A stretch of DNA of 64,000 nucleotides from positions 5,208,001 to 5,272,000 of the forward strand of contig NZ_FMIA01000002.1 in assembly GCF_900091615.1 (NCBI RefSeq), read 5' to 3'. The notes beneath the pieces are model-generated. The model was not told the DNA's origin, did not search any database, and worked only from the letters and a program-made list of their open reading frames with translations. Both the position numbers and the translations under genes were made by a program. Origin of the DNA: Micromonospora yangpuensis. GTDB taxonomy: Bacteria; Actinomycetota; Actinomycetes; Mycobacteriales; Micromonosporaceae. Of this stretch, positions 7,200 through 15,355 are shown piece by piece (positions within the stretch are counted from its first letter, which is position 1; each line of letters begins with the position of its first letter).

Positions 7200-8236
7200 G
7201 ACGCCGGCCGGCAGGAGTGCACCGCGCGGGCCAGGGCCTGGACGACCCGGCCGGAGCGGGTACCGAAGGCGAGCAGGACCCCGTCGTCGACGTCGACGAT
7301 CCGACGGTGCTGGCCGGCGGGGGTCTGCCCGACGCCGGGCAGCTTCAGCAGCCCGTCGACCCCACCGACGGAGGCCAGCCCGCTGCTCATCACCAGGATC
7401 ACGTCCGGGGCCGCGTTGATCAGCCCCTCGCTTGTCAACGGACGGAACTTCGCCAGCCCGACGGCGCTGCCGGCGTCCACCCCACCGGCCGCCACGATCA
7501 TCGCGTCGGAGCCGGCCCCCTTCCCGCCGATCAGGTAGACCCCGGCGGTGCCGCGCAGGTAGAGGAAGGCGATCCGGGGCGCGGGCGCTCCCGCCGGCAC
7601 GCTCCGCGCCGCCTCGGCGAGCTCCGCCTCGACCCGGGTGACGAGCCGCTCGCCGGCCGTGGTCACGCCGAGCGCCGCCGCCACCGCGCGGATGTGCGCC
7701 GGTACGGCGGCCAGGGTCTGCTCCGCCTCGATCAGCACCACCGGGATGCCGGCCGCGCGCAACTGGTTGAGCACCTCGGGTGGCCCGATGCTGCGGTCGG
7801 CCAACACCACCGTCGGGTTCAGGGCGAGTACCGCCTCGGCGGCCAGGTCGTGCCCGGCCGGGGTCACCACGGGCAGGCCGGCCGCGGCCGGGAAGGTGGT
7901 GGAGGTGTCCCGCCCGACGACGTTGCCGCCGAGGCCGAGGCTGAAGACGAGTTCGGCGATCGAACCGTACAGGTTGACCGGCAGGATCCGGCCGACGTCG
8001 GTGACCGTCACGGTGCGTCCGTCGGCCGAGGTGACGGTGGCCGGCAGCAGCGGGGTGGGTGCCGGGTCGAGCGGCGTGACGTCGGGGTCGGTGAGGGCGG
8101 CGGTGACCGGACCGCAGTCGGCTGTCGGCGCGGCCCCGGAGCCGGCACCGCCGGCAGGTGACCCGGTGGGGTTGGCGCAGCCAGCCACCAAGCCCACCAG
8201 CAGCACCGCGAGCACCACCACCGCGCGCCGGATCAC
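7196..8236 (-). CDS. hmuT: Heme ABC transporter substrate-binding lipoprotein
   Basis: 346 residues from a GTG at 8236, overlapping the upstream stop as GTGA; a longer frame to 8317 lies inside the preceding gene. The signal peptide ends in a lipobox (LVGLVAGC, Cys at about residue 20), so the protein is a membrane-tethered lipoprotein. The rest is a type III periplasmic-binding fold of the HmuT family: the RILPVNLYGSIAELVFSLGLGGNVVGRD segment near residue 85, then ALNPTVVLADRSIGP and RIAFLYLRGTAGVYLIGGKGAGSDAMIVAAGG. It should take hemin from surface proteins and hand it to HmuUV. Confidence 0.92.
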   Translation of the reverse strand: MIRRAVVVLAVLLVGLVAGCANPTGSPAGGAGSGAAPTADCGPVTAALTDPDVTPLDPAPTPLLPATVTSADGRTVTVTDVGRILPVNLYGSIAELVFSLGLGGNVVGRDTSTTFPAAAGLPVVTPAGHDLAAEAVLALNPTVVLADRSIGPPEVLNQLRAAGIPVVLIEAEQTLAAVPAHIRAVAAALGVTTAGERLVTRVEAELAEAARSVPAGAPAPRIAFLYLRGTAGVYLIGGKGAGSDAMIVAAGGVDAGSAVGLAKFRPLTSEGLINAAPDVILVMSSGLASVGGVDGLLKLPGVGQTPAGQHRRIVDVDDGVLLAFGTRSGRVVQALARAVHSCRPAS

Positions 8237-9135
8237 CGGGTCACCCGCCGTCGGCGGCGGCGCGCCCCGACCAGGGCCACGACCACCAACACGGGTACGA
8301 CCACCGCCGCGAGCCACCAGCTGTTCACCTCGGTGGCCGTACTGACCCGGGTGACCTGCACCTGGTCGGGGTCGGTGGCGTTCGGGGCGACCGGCCCGGT
8401 GGGCGTACCGGCGGGGTGGTCCGGTGTGGCGCCGGCACCGCTCGGCCCGGCGGCGGTCGGCGTGGCCCCGGCGGCGGTCGGGGTGGTCCCGGCGGCACCC
8501 GCACCGTCCACACCGCTGCCGCCGGCACCATCGCCGGAGCCGGAGCCGGAGCCGCTGCTGGTGCCGTTACCGCCGCTGGTGCCCGAGCTGGTGGACGGGG
8601 CGGGGCCGGCCGCCGGGGCACTGCTGCGGGTCGGGGCGGCGGCGAAGGTGACCGGTACCCGGACGTCCTGCGAGCGGTCGGCCGGTCGGGTGTGGTCGGC
8701 GCGGGTGGCCACCACGCAGCGGCGGGTGGTGCAGTCGACGTCGCCGATGGCGGGGGTGACCTTGAGCGTGACCCGGAACGTCCCGCCCGCCCCGTACGGC
8801 TCGGTCAGCCCCTCGGCGTAGGAGGGCGGGTTGGACGAGATCCAGTGCGAGGCGCCGAGGCTGCCGGTGGTGTCGGCCCCGCCACCGCACGGGCTGGGCA
8901 CCTTTCCGGCCCCGTTGTCCACACAGAACGCGACGTAGACGCCCTTGTCGACGTCGTACCCGCTGCCGGTGACGGTGACGGTGGTGCCGGTCCGGGCGAT
9001 GCCGGTGCTCGGCGTGGCGGTGAGGGTCTGCCCCTCGGTGCCGCGAGCGGTACCGGCCTGCGCGGGCGCCGCGCCCACAAGAACACTCAGAGTAGTCAAC
9101 GCTGCGGTCAGGATGACGCGACGCATCGCTCGCAC
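8233..9135 (-). CDS. Secreted, membrane-anchored surface protein of the heme operon (HtaA-associated type)
   Basis: 300 residues from a GTG at 9135, preceded at good spacing by GGGAGGAG; an internal ATG at 9126 is possible. It has a signal peptide (MRRVILTAALTTLSVLVGAAPAQA), then a ~130-residue beta domain (VTVTGSGYDVDKGVYVAFCV... to RCVVATRADHTRPADRSQDVRVPVTF) with conserved Cys pairs, a long Ser/Gly/Ala/Pro linker, one C-terminal membrane helix and a basic RRRRRR end. The beta domain resembles the second module of the HtaA-like protein at 9329, which ends in the same ADRSQDTFTPVTF block. First gene of the heme operon; heme capture or relay at the surface is inferred. Confidence 0.8.
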   Translation of the reverse strand: MRAMRRVILTAALTTLSVLVGAAPAQAGTARGTEGQTLTATPSTGIARTGTTVTVTGSGYDVDKGVYVAFCVDNGAGKVPSPCGGGADTTGSLGASHWISSNPPSYAEGLTEPYGAGGTFRVTLKVTPAIGDVDCTTRRCVVATRADHTRPADRSQDVRVPVTFAAAPTRSSAPAAGPAPSTSSGTSGGNGTSSGSGSGSGDGAGGSGVDGAGAAGTTPTAAGATPTAAGPSGAGATPDHPAGTPTGPVAPNATDPDQVQVTRVSTATEVNSWWLAAVVVPVLVVVALVGARRRRRRVTR

Positions 9136-9183
9136 CCGACTCCTCCCATGACGAATCCGGCCGGCACCCACACCGACCGCTAC

Positions 9184-9202
9184 TAAGGTTTGCCTAACCT
9201 AA
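9184..9202. promoter_or_regulatory. Iron box 1 (DtxR/IdeR type)
   Basis: TAAGGTTTGCCTAACCTAA matches the DtxR/IdeR consensus TTAGGTTAGCCTAACCTAA at 17 of 19 positions. It lies 49 bp upstream of the start of the minus-strand heme operon, so repression by the iron-loaded regulator is expected. Confidence 0.85.
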
Positions 9203-9273
9203 GTTAGAAGCTCGCTGCTCACAAGAGGTTCTTCGGATCAAGATCTTCAGCCCGTCGGCCCAATGCCGTGAAG

Positions 9274-9292
9274 TTAGGTTTGCCTTACCTTA
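9274..9292. promoter_or_regulatory. Iron box 2 (DtxR/IdeR type)
   Basis: TTAGGTTTGCCTTACCTTA matches the DtxR/IdeR consensus at 16 of 19 positions. It lies 36 bp upstream of the start of the plus-strand HtaA-like gene. Together with iron box 1 it would let one regulator control both divergent arms of the heme locus. Confidence 0.82.
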
Positions 9293-9328
9293 GCCACTGT
9301 CCGTAGTACGCACCACGAAGGGATGAGC

Positions 9329-10834
9329 ATGGTCCGATTCAGAGCCGGTACCGTCTGGCGCCGGTCGACTCGGTGGGCGGCGGTCGCCGTCCTCGGCGCG
9401 TCGGCCGCACTCGTGGCCGCCAGCCCCGCCTCGGCAGCCCCCGCCGACCTCACCACCGGCAGCTTGACCTGGGGTTTCAAGGCCTCGTTCCGGGCCTACG
9501 TGAAGACCGGCAACGGCAACCCGCCGATCGCGGTGAGCAACGGCGCCACCGTCGGCACCGACGGGACGTTCACCTTCCCGCTCCAGGACGGCACCCACGA
9601 CCCCGCCACCGGGGACACCACCGCGCGGTACGGCGGCACGGTCGTCTTCTCGTACCCGGCGCACATGTTCACCATCACCCTGGCCAACCCGACGGTGGCG
9701 GTCTCCGGCGGGGCCGCCACCCTGAAGGCCGACGTCGACCTGGCCACCACGGCGGCCGAGCCGGTGTCCGTCCGGCAGGCCACCATCGCCACCCTCACCG
9801 GCAGCCCCACCGGCACCGGTACGGTCACCGGCAGCAACCTGGCCGCGACCCTGACCGCCGAGGGGGCCACCGCGTTCAACGGCTTCTACGCCGCCGGCGA
9901 GTCCCTGGATCCGGTGTCGTTCACGGCCAGCACCGGCGACGACGAGCCACCGGTCGCCGGCGCGGCGGTCGACGTCACCCCGGACAGCGGGCTGGACCCG
10001 GCCGGGGCGACCATCACCGTACGGGGCAGCGGCTTCGACCCGGACGCCAACAACGGGGCGGGCATCTACGTCTCCTTCGGACCGAAGGTCGACGAACACT
10101 GGACCAACTCCGGGGTCCTCCAGGTCACCAAGTGGGTGAACCGGACCAACGAGCCGACCGAGGCGCGGGACCGGCTGAACGCCGACGGCACGTTCCACAC
10201 CACCCTGCCGATCAGCGCCGTCTACACCGACCGCAACGGCGACCGGGTCGACTGCACGGCCGTGCAGTGCTACGTGATCACCTTCGCCGCCCGGGGCTCG
10301 GCCGACCGCAGTCAGGACACCTTCACCCCGGTCACCTTCACCGGTACCGGCTCACCGGGTGGCGGTGGGGATGCCGACCAGCGGATCACCGCCACCGTCA
10401 CCGGCGGCCCACTGACCCTCGGCGTGGCCGGTGACACCGTGGCCCTGCCGGCGGTCAGCAACGGCGCGGTGGCCAGCGGGGCGCTCAACGCCGCCACGGT
10501 CGCCGACCTGCGCGGCACCAACGCCGGGTGGAGCCTGGTCGGCCAGGTCTCCGACTTCGCCTCCGCCGGTGGCGGCAGCATCGCCGCGGACAACCTCGGC
10601 TGGGTACCGAGCGCGACCGCCGTCGACGACCCGTTGAGCGGTACCCCCGGGGTGGTCACCCCGGGCGCGGCTGCCGCGCCCGGTGCCGGGCTCGGCTCGG
10701 CGCGCTCGCTCTGCGTCTCGGCCACCGGGGCGAGCAACGGCACCTTCACCTGTGGTGCCCAGCTCAACCTCGGGGTGCCGGCATCGGCCCCGGCGGGCGA
10801 GTACGCCGCCACCCTCACCCTGACCCTCTCCTGA
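9329..10834 (+). CDS. HtaA-domain heme-binding surface protein
   Basis: About 501 residues. The ATG at 9329 is preferred because GAAGGG ends six nucleotides before it; the ATG at 9323 directly abuts that site. A signal peptide (to about residue 38, ending ASAAPA) is followed by an HtaA domain starting with LTTGSLTWGFKASFRAYVKTGNG, the typical opening of this heme-binding family, with Tyr/His-containing stretches RYGGTVVFSYPAHMFTITLANP. A second module (about residues 210-345, ITVRGSGFDPDANNGAGIYVSFG) matches the surface protein at 8233-9135. The last ~150 residues form another beta domain. No membrane anchor is visible. Divergent from the heme operon, with an iron box upstream. Confidence 0.88.
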   Translation: MVRFRAGTVWRRSTRWAAVAVLGASAALVAASPASAAPADLTTGSLTWGFKASFRAYVKTGNGNPPIAVSNGATVGTDGTFTFPLQDGTHDPATGDTTARYGGTVVFSYPAHMFTITLANPTVAVSGGAATLKADVDLATTAAEPVSVRQATIATLTGSPTGTGTVTGSNLAATLTAEGATAFNGFYAAGESLDPVSFTASTGDDEPPVAGAAVDVTPDSGLDPAGATITVRGSGFDPDANNGAGIYVSFGPKVDEHWTNSGVLQVTKWVNRTNEPTEARDRLNADGTFHTTLPISAVYTDRNGDRVDCTAVQCYVITFAARGSADRSQDTFTPVTFTGTGSPGGGGDADQRITATVTGGPLTLGVAGDTVALPAVSNGAVASGALNAATVADLRGTNAGWSLVGQVSDFASAGGGSIAADNLGWVPSATAVDDPLSGTPGVVTPGAAAAPGAGLGSARSLCVSATGASNGTFTCGAQLNLGVPASAPAGEYAATLTLTLS

Positions 10835-10849
10835 ACCGGTAGCGGGTCA

Positions 10850-10885
10850 CCGGTGGGGCGGGCGCTCGCCACCCCGCCCCACCGG
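10850..10885 (+). terminator. Hairpin terminator after the HtaA-like gene
   Basis: A perfect 13-bp GC stem (CCGGTGGGGCGGG at 10850-10862 with its complement at 10873-10885) closes a 10-nt loop, 15 bp after the stop codon. No T tract. It may reduce, rather than stop, transcription into the next gene. Confidence 0.55.
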
Positions 10886-10924
10886 CCCGCTCGCTGTTCT
10901 GCCGTACCTCTCCGGGAGCCGGAA

Positions 10925-12256
10925 ATGTCCCTCGTCACCGCCCTGTCCCGGGCCGGCGCCCCGATCGTGGCCGCGCTGCTCGCGACGGCTCCACCCCTGA
11001 CCGCCGTTGCTCCGGCCGCCACCGCGCTGGCCGCGCCTGCCCCGGCGGCCCCGCCCGCCGCCGCCCTGACCGCCGTTGCTCCGGACGTCGCCGTCCTGGC
11101 CGCACCCTCACCCGGCCCCGGCGGCACCGGCACGCCGGCACCCACCGCCGCGGCGGGCGTGACCCGGTGGGCGGTCCAGCCGTCCAGCGCCAAGGGACCG
11201 ACCGGCCGCAACTACTTCATCTACGACCTCGCGCCGGGCAGCACCGTCGGCGACCACGTGGGCGTCAGCAACCTGAGCGACCGCCCGCTCACCTTCGAGG
11301 TGTACGGCACCGACGCGTACACCACCACCGACGGGGCATTCGCCCTGCTCCCGGCGGACCAGCCGGCCACCGGCGTCGGCTCCTGGGTCAGCTTCGACCG
11401 ACGCCGGTGGACCATCGACCCCGGCGAACGGGCCGACATCCCGTTCACGTTGACCGTGCCGGCCAACGCCACCCCCGGCGACCACGCCGGCGGGGTGATC
11501 GGTGCCCTCGCCCAGACCCGGACCACCGCCGACGGCCAACGGGTCCTGGTCGACCAGCGCCTGGCCGCCCGGGTCTACCTGCGGGTCACCGGCGAGGTAC
11601 GCCCCGCCGTCACCATCGAGCAGGTCACCGTCGCCTACGACAACCCGGTCAACCCGGTGGGCGGCGGCGAGCTGGTAATCAGCTACCGGCTGCGCAACAG
11701 CGGCAACGTGCGTACCGCCGGGACCGGGGCGGTCACCGTCGCCGGTCCCCTCGGCTGGGAACTGGCCCGGACCAGCCCGGTCGACCTGCCCGAACTGCTG
11801 CCCGATGCCGTCTTCACCGTCACCGAGCGGATCACCGGGGTACCGCCCGCGGTGCGCCTGCGCGCCGAGGTCGACCTCGCGCCCACCACCGTGGACACCG
11901 CGCTGCCGCCGGTACGCCGCTCCGCCGGCCTCTGGGCACCACCGTGGCTACCACTCGCCCTGTTCGCCACAGCCGCCGGCTGGTTCGGCGTACGCCACTG
12001 GCGGCACCGCCGCGCGACCGGCACCCCGGCCCGTACCGGGGACACCGCCGGCTCCCCGCCCGAACCGGACGCTGTCCCCGGCACCCCGGCCCGTACCGGG
12101 GACACCGCCGGCTCCCCGCCCGAACCGGACGCTGTCCCCGGCACCCCGGCCCGTACCGGGGACACCGCCGGCTCCCCGCCCGAGCCGGACGCTGTCGCCG
12201 GCACCCCGGCCCGCACGGACGGTTCCGGGCCGACTGCCGCGACCGGGCCGGCGTGA
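10925..12256 (+). CDS. DUF916-like surface protein with C-terminal membrane anchor and repeat tail
   Basis: 443 residues from an ATG at 10925 (GGGAG upstream). A long, Ala/Pro-rich signal region spans about residues 1-65. It is followed by a beta-sandwich typical of the WxL-interacting/DUF916 group: FIYDLAPGSTVGDHVGVSNLSDRPLTFEVYGTDAY, and later WTIDPGERADIPFTLTVPANATPGDHAGGVIGAL. A second Ig-like domain follows, then one membrane helix (LWAPPWLPLALFATAAGWFGV) and a cytoplasmic tail of three 20-residue repeats (GTPARTGDTAGSPPEPDAVP). It is coupled to the next gene by a GTGA overlap. Probably a cell-surface partner of the HtaA protein; role inferred from context. Confidence 0.8.
   Translation: MSLVTALSRAGAPIVAALLATAPPLTAVAPAATALAAPAPAAPPAAALTAVAPDVAVLAAPSPGPGGTGTPAPTAAAGVTRWAVQPSSAKGPTGRNYFIYDLAPGSTVGDHVGVSNLSDRPLTFEVYGTDAYTTTDGAFALLPADQPATGVGSWVSFDRRRWTIDPGERADIPFTLTVPANATPGDHAGGVIGALAQTRTTADGQRVLVDQRLAARVYLRVTGEVRPAVTIEQVTVAYDNPVNPVGGGELVISYRLRNSGNVRTAGTGAVTVAGPLGWELARTSPVDLPELLPDAVFTVTERITGVPPAVRLRAEVDLAPTTVDTALPPVRRSAGLWAPPWLPLALFATAAGWFGVRHWRHRRATGTPARTGDTAGSPPEPDAVPGTPARTGDTAGSPPEPDAVPGTPARTGDTAGSPPEPDAVAGTPARTDGSGPTAATGPA
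12019..12215 (+). repeat. 60-bp tandem repeat, 3.3 copies, coding
   Basis: The same 60-bp unit starts at 12019, 12079 and 12139, with a partial unit at 12199-12215. The first two are identical and the third differs by single bases. It encodes the cytoplasmic tail of the DUF916-like protein. The near identity shows recent expansion, so copy number may vary between strains. Confidence 0.95.
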
Positions 12257-13104
12257 GTCGGTCGTGGTTCGCCGCCACGGCCGTGTTGCTGGCCGGCGCG
12301 GCGCTCGTCCCGACGCCCCCCGCCCCGTCGGGCGCGCTGACCCCGACGCCCAAGGCCGGGCCGGAGGTGGGGCTGCCTGCCGGGCCGGTCAGGGCCGGGG
12401 CGCAGGTGCTCGTCCGACTCACCGGTTGGCCGGCCGGCACGGTGCAGATCGAGGTCTGTGGCAACGCGGCCCGTCGGGGTGCCCTCGACTGCGCCACCGC
12501 CGACGCCACCCACGCCCCGGTGCCGCCCGACGGTACGGCGACGCTGCCGGTACGGCTCGCCGTACCGCCGGTGGCCTGCCCCTGTCTGCTGCGGGTACGG
12601 ACCCCGACCGGCGGCACCGCTGTCGACGTCACGCTGCCGTTGACCGGCGTCACCGCGCCGGCCGTCGGGGCCGAGCCCGACCCCCCGGAGCTGGTCCTGA
12701 CCGGACTGCACGCCGTGGACCGACGCGGGGTGGGCGGCTGGTTCGGCCTACCCGGGAAGGTGACCGTGCAGCTCACCCTGCGAAATCCGGGTCCGGTCGA
12801 CGTGCTGGATCCACCGCTGTCCCTGCTGGTCGGGCCGCCCGGCCGGGTCGAGGAGATCGTGGCCGCACCGCCGCTGGGCACGCTGGCCGCCGGGCAGAGC
12901 CGGAACTACTCGTTCACCGTGCCGGTGGACGTCACCGGCCTCGGCCGGTACGAACTGCACGGCCGGATCGAGCCGCCCGGTCGGCCACTCGCCTTCACCG
13001 TGCGGACCGACCGCCGGCCGTGGGGCCTGCTCGCGGTGCCCGGCCTGGCGTCGGCCCTGCTGGTCACGGCGATCCGACGCCGACGCGGCAAAGCACAGCG
13101 GTGA
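12253..13104 (+). CDS. Secreted, membrane-anchored beta-sandwich protein of the heme locus
   Basis: 283 residues from a GTG at 12253 that overlaps the upstream stop as GTGA. It has a signal peptide (residues 1-20), a first domain of ~100 residues resembling neocarzinostatin-type folds (VRAGAQVLVRLTGWPAGTVQIEVCGNAA with two Cys pairs and PCLLRVRT), a second Ig-like domain (KVTVQLTLRNPGPVDVLDPPLSLLVG) and a C-terminal membrane helix followed by a basic tail (RRRRGKAQR). It ends the plus-strand arm of the heme locus. Heme relay through the envelope is possible but not shown by any motif. Confidence 0.75.
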   Translation: MSRSWFAATAVLLAGAALVPTPPAPSGALTPTPKAGPEVGLPAGPVRAGAQVLVRLTGWPAGTVQIEVCGNAARRGALDCATADATHAPVPPDGTATLPVRLAVPPVACPCLLRVRTPTGGTAVDVTLPLTGVTAPAVGAEPDPPELVLTGLHAVDRRGVGGWFGLPGKVTVQLTLRNPGPVDVLDPPLSLLVGPPGRVEEIVAAPPLGTLAAGQSRNYSFTVPVDVTGLGRYELHGRIEPPGRPLAFTVRTDRRPWGLLAVPGLASALLVTAIRRRRGKAQR

Positions 13105-13131
13105 GCGCCGGCACCGATCACGGGCTCACCC

Positions 13132-13671
13132 TCACCGGTCGGTAAGGAGCCGGTCGACCAGCTGTTCGCCGGCCGGCCACGGACCGTACCCGCTGGCCGT
13201 GTCGAGGTGGCCGGCCTCGCCGGCGTCGTACAGCTCGGCACCCCACTGCCGGGCGTAGGCACCGGACTCCGCGAAGGTGGCGTGCGGGTCGTTGCGGCTG
13301 GCCACCAGGATGGACCGGAACGGCAGTGGCACCCGGGGCACCTCGCCGACGATGACGTCGTCGTCCGGACCCGGCACCCAGCCCGGGTCGAGGTACGGCG
13401 GGGTGACCAGCAGGGCCGCCCGCACCGGACCGGTGTGCCGGCCGGCCCACAGCGCCACGGTGAGACAGCCGGCGCTGTGCGCCACCAGGATGGCCGGCTC
13501 GTCGTCGGCGGCCACCGCCGCCTGCAGCGCCGCGACCCGCTCGTCGGCCCGGTACGGCGGGCCGGGTGGCTCCGGCGCCCACCGGTAAAGCGGGTCCGCC
13601 GCCGCCCACCGCCGCGACCAGTGTCCGGGCAGCGGAACACCCCGCCCGGGTACGAGCAGAAGCCGTGTCAC
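13132..13671 (-). CDS. Small alpha/beta hydrolase (RBBP9/YdeN type)
   Basis: 179 residues from a GTG at 13671; a longer frame reads into the repeat region upstream and is unlikely. The fold is the short serine-hydrolase type: TRLLLVPGRGVPLPGHWSRRW at the start, nucleophile elbow VAHSAGC (Ser at about residue 67), ILVASRNDPHATF with the acid Asp, and GEAGHLDTASGYGPWPAGEQLV with the catalytic His. Length and motif order match the RBBP9/YdeN family, whose substrates are mostly unknown. Convergent with the preceding surface-protein gene; there is no clear operon. Confidence 0.87.
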   Translation of the reverse strand: MTRLLLVPGRGVPLPGHWSRRWAAADPLYRWAPEPPGPPYRADERVAALQAAVAADDEPAILVAHSAGCLTVALWAGRHTGPVRAALLVTPPYLDPGWVPGPDDDVIVGEVPRVPLPFRSILVASRNDPHATFAESGAYARQWGAELYDAGEAGHLDTASGYGPWPAGEQLVDRLLTDR

Positions 13672-13721
13672 TCGGAAAAGGATAATGGCCGGCTGGCCGG
13701 GCGGCTCAGCCTGTACGGTCC

Positions 13722-13778
13722 GGTCCGGTCGACGTGCTGGACCCGCCACTGCCACTGCCACTGCCACTGCCACTGCCA
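13722..13778 (+). repeat. Hexamer array fused to a fragment of the 12253 gene
   Basis: Twenty bases at 13722-13741 are identical to 12790-12809 inside the surface-protein gene. In the same frame they read GPVDVLDPPL in both places, but here the sequence then runs into five copies of GCCACT (13745-13774, plus a partial unit). It looks like a duplicated gene fragment followed by slippage. Confidence 0.6.
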
Positions 13779-13922
13779 AGATCTGGCCGAAAGACCCGCC
13801 CTGTTCGCAAGCCTGCGGCGCAGACAGGGTGACGTGGCCCCTCCCACAGCCGAGGCGCGCAGATCCCACCCCACCGCTCCCCACCGGCCGCCCCCCTCTC
13901 TCCACACCCGGCCCAGGTGTAG

Positions 13923-13967
13923 ATCTTGGACACTTACCGTCCAAATAGAACGGTAAGTGTCCAAGAT
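13923..13967. repeat. Dispersed palindrome, copy 2
   Basis: Arms at 13923-13940 and 13950-13967 (18 bp, perfect) flank a 9-nt loop CCAAATAGA. The right arm plus flank (CGGTAAGTGTCCAAGATTCACTTC) is identical to copy 1 at 1505-1563, and both loops contain AAATAG. The left flank diverges from copy 1. This copy lies between divergent genes, so simple termination does not explain it. Confidence 0.8.
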
Positions 13968-14323
13968 TCACTTCGCCGGCCCGCCTCGGCGGTGACGGGG
14001 GCGCGCGAGTCGGTGGGGCCGGTCGGGAAGAGGAGTGGGTTGCGGCCATTTGCCGGTTTTTGGGGGCCGGCGAGGCGTCTGCGGCAGGCAGCGTGGCTTG
14101 GCAGCAAACGGCCCCTCCGGGGCTCCCTCTTCATCAGGGCCAGCCCACCGACGAGCGTGTACGCCACCACCCGCCAGCGGGAGCGCCGAAACCGTACCTC
14201 CCCCGTACCCATGGTGGGTGTGGTTTCCGGCCGTACGAGCCGGCAAACCGGGCGGTCGGTGCCGGCGGGGGCCGGAGCGCGGTCGATGTCGTATGCTGCG
14301 CCCCGTCTTCACGGGGAGTCCAG

Positions 14324-15217
14324 ATGCGACATTGGTTGTCGGCCGCCTTCTCGGCCGCGTTGGTGCTGGCCGCGCTGACCGGCTGCGGCGCCTCCGGCGA
14401 CACCGACGGGGACCTGACCGACGACTGGCAGCCGGTCGCCGAGGCGCGCCAGTTCACCCCGCGCGCCGGGGTGTGCCACGAGTCGGCCGAGCCGACCGGG
14501 CACCTGACGAACTACCAGCCGGTGGACTGCCGGACGACTCACCTGATGGAGACCGTCCACGTCGGCACCCTCACCGGCGCGGTGGCCCGACGGTCGGCCC
14601 CGCCCCGGGTGGGTTCGGCGGCGCTGCGTCCGGCGTTCGCCGAGTGTGACCAGCGGGCCCGGGAGTTCGTCGGCGGGGACTGGCGGGCGGCCCGGCTGTC
14701 GGTGCAGGTGGCGCCGGCCTCCCCGACGGGGTGGCAGGGTGGCAGCCGGTGGTACCGCTGCGACCTGTTCGTGCTCGACTCCGTCGGCGGGCTCAACGGC
14801 GACAACGACACGGCGGTGCCGCACACCGGCAGCCTGCGCGGGGCGCTCGGTGGCGGTTCCCCGGTGCGGCTCACCTGCTTCGAGGAGGACGAGCAGCAGC
14901 GGCTACGGCACTCCCCCTGCGACGCGCCGCACCGCTTCGAGTACGCCGGCACCTGGACCGCGCCGGAGGGGTCGTCCCGTCCGGTGGCCCGGGACGAGGA
15001 CGACGTGCACGCCCGGTGCCGTCCGGTGGTCGCCAGGTACGCCCGGGTGCCGGTCGACGGCGACCTGCGCTACCGCACCGGTACGGCGTACCGGTTGCCG
15101 TCGGAGGCGGCCTGGGCGCGCGGCGACCGGGGGGTACGGTGCTTCTTCTGGTCCGGCGGGCGCTCGGTGACCAGCTCGATCCGGGACGGCGGGGCGACGG
15201 CGCTGCCGGTCGGCTGA
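14324..15217 (+). CDS. Septum-formation-domain lipoprotein
   Basis: 297 residues from an ATG at 14324 (GGGGAG upstream). The signal peptide ends in LAALTGCG, a lipobox with Cys at about residue 22. Two repeats of the PF13845-type pattern are seen: VCHESAEPTGHLTNYQPVDCRTTHLMETVHVG near the N-terminus, and LTCFEEDEQQRLRHSPCDAPHRFEYAGTWT plus a final GVRCFFW. Cys, PC..PH..E and Trp/Gly spacings are the conserved ones. In actinomycetes such lipoproteins sit on the outer face of the membrane and have been linked to septum formation; the precise role is unknown. It stands alone, upstream of a two-component system. Confidence 0.72.
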   Translation: MRHWLSAAFSAALVLAALTGCGASGDTDGDLTDDWQPVAEARQFTPRAGVCHESAEPTGHLTNYQPVDCRTTHLMETVHVGTLTGAVARRSAPPRVGSAALRPAFAECDQRAREFVGGDWRAARLSVQVAPASPTGWQGGSRWYRCDLFVLDSVGGLNGDNDTAVPHTGSLRGALGGGSPVRLTCFEEDEQQRLRHSPCDAPHRFEYAGTWTAPEGSSRPVARDEDDVHARCRPVVARYARVPVDGDLRYRTGTAYRLPSEAAWARGDRGVRCFFWSGGRSVTSSIRDGGATALPVG

Positions 15218-15355
15218 GCCCGGTCGGGACGCACGCGGCACGGCGCGGCGAACCGGACACCGAGGGTGACGAATCGCCACGCAACGTGCTATTCTCCGAC
15301 GTCGATCGACCATGTGGACCCGGATCGGGTCGCTGCCACAGAAGGACGTCTCCCG

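Larger units (their letters stand above)
13672..14323. other. Long intergenic region
   Basis: This 650-bp gap holds a GCCACT hexamer array with a fragment resembling the neighbouring surface-protein gene (13722-13778), the second copy of the dispersed palindrome (13923-13967), and a run of mixed sequence. A minus-strand frame at 13934-14212 starts MGTGEVRFRRSRWRVVAYTLVGG and could be a small membrane protein, but it runs into the palindrome and has no ribosome-binding site. A TATGCT hexamer near 14292 may be the -10 of the lipoprotein gene. Confidence 0.5.

Noticed and set aside
8158..9186. Plus-strand frame over the heme surface protein gene
   Set aside because: It is antisense to a well-supported secreted protein and is made of Gly/Arg/Ala runs.
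13934..14212. A 92-residue minus-strand protein starting MGTGEVRFRRSRW
   Set aside because: No ribosome-binding site and its end runs through the dispersed palindrome; kept only as a remark in the intergenic entry.
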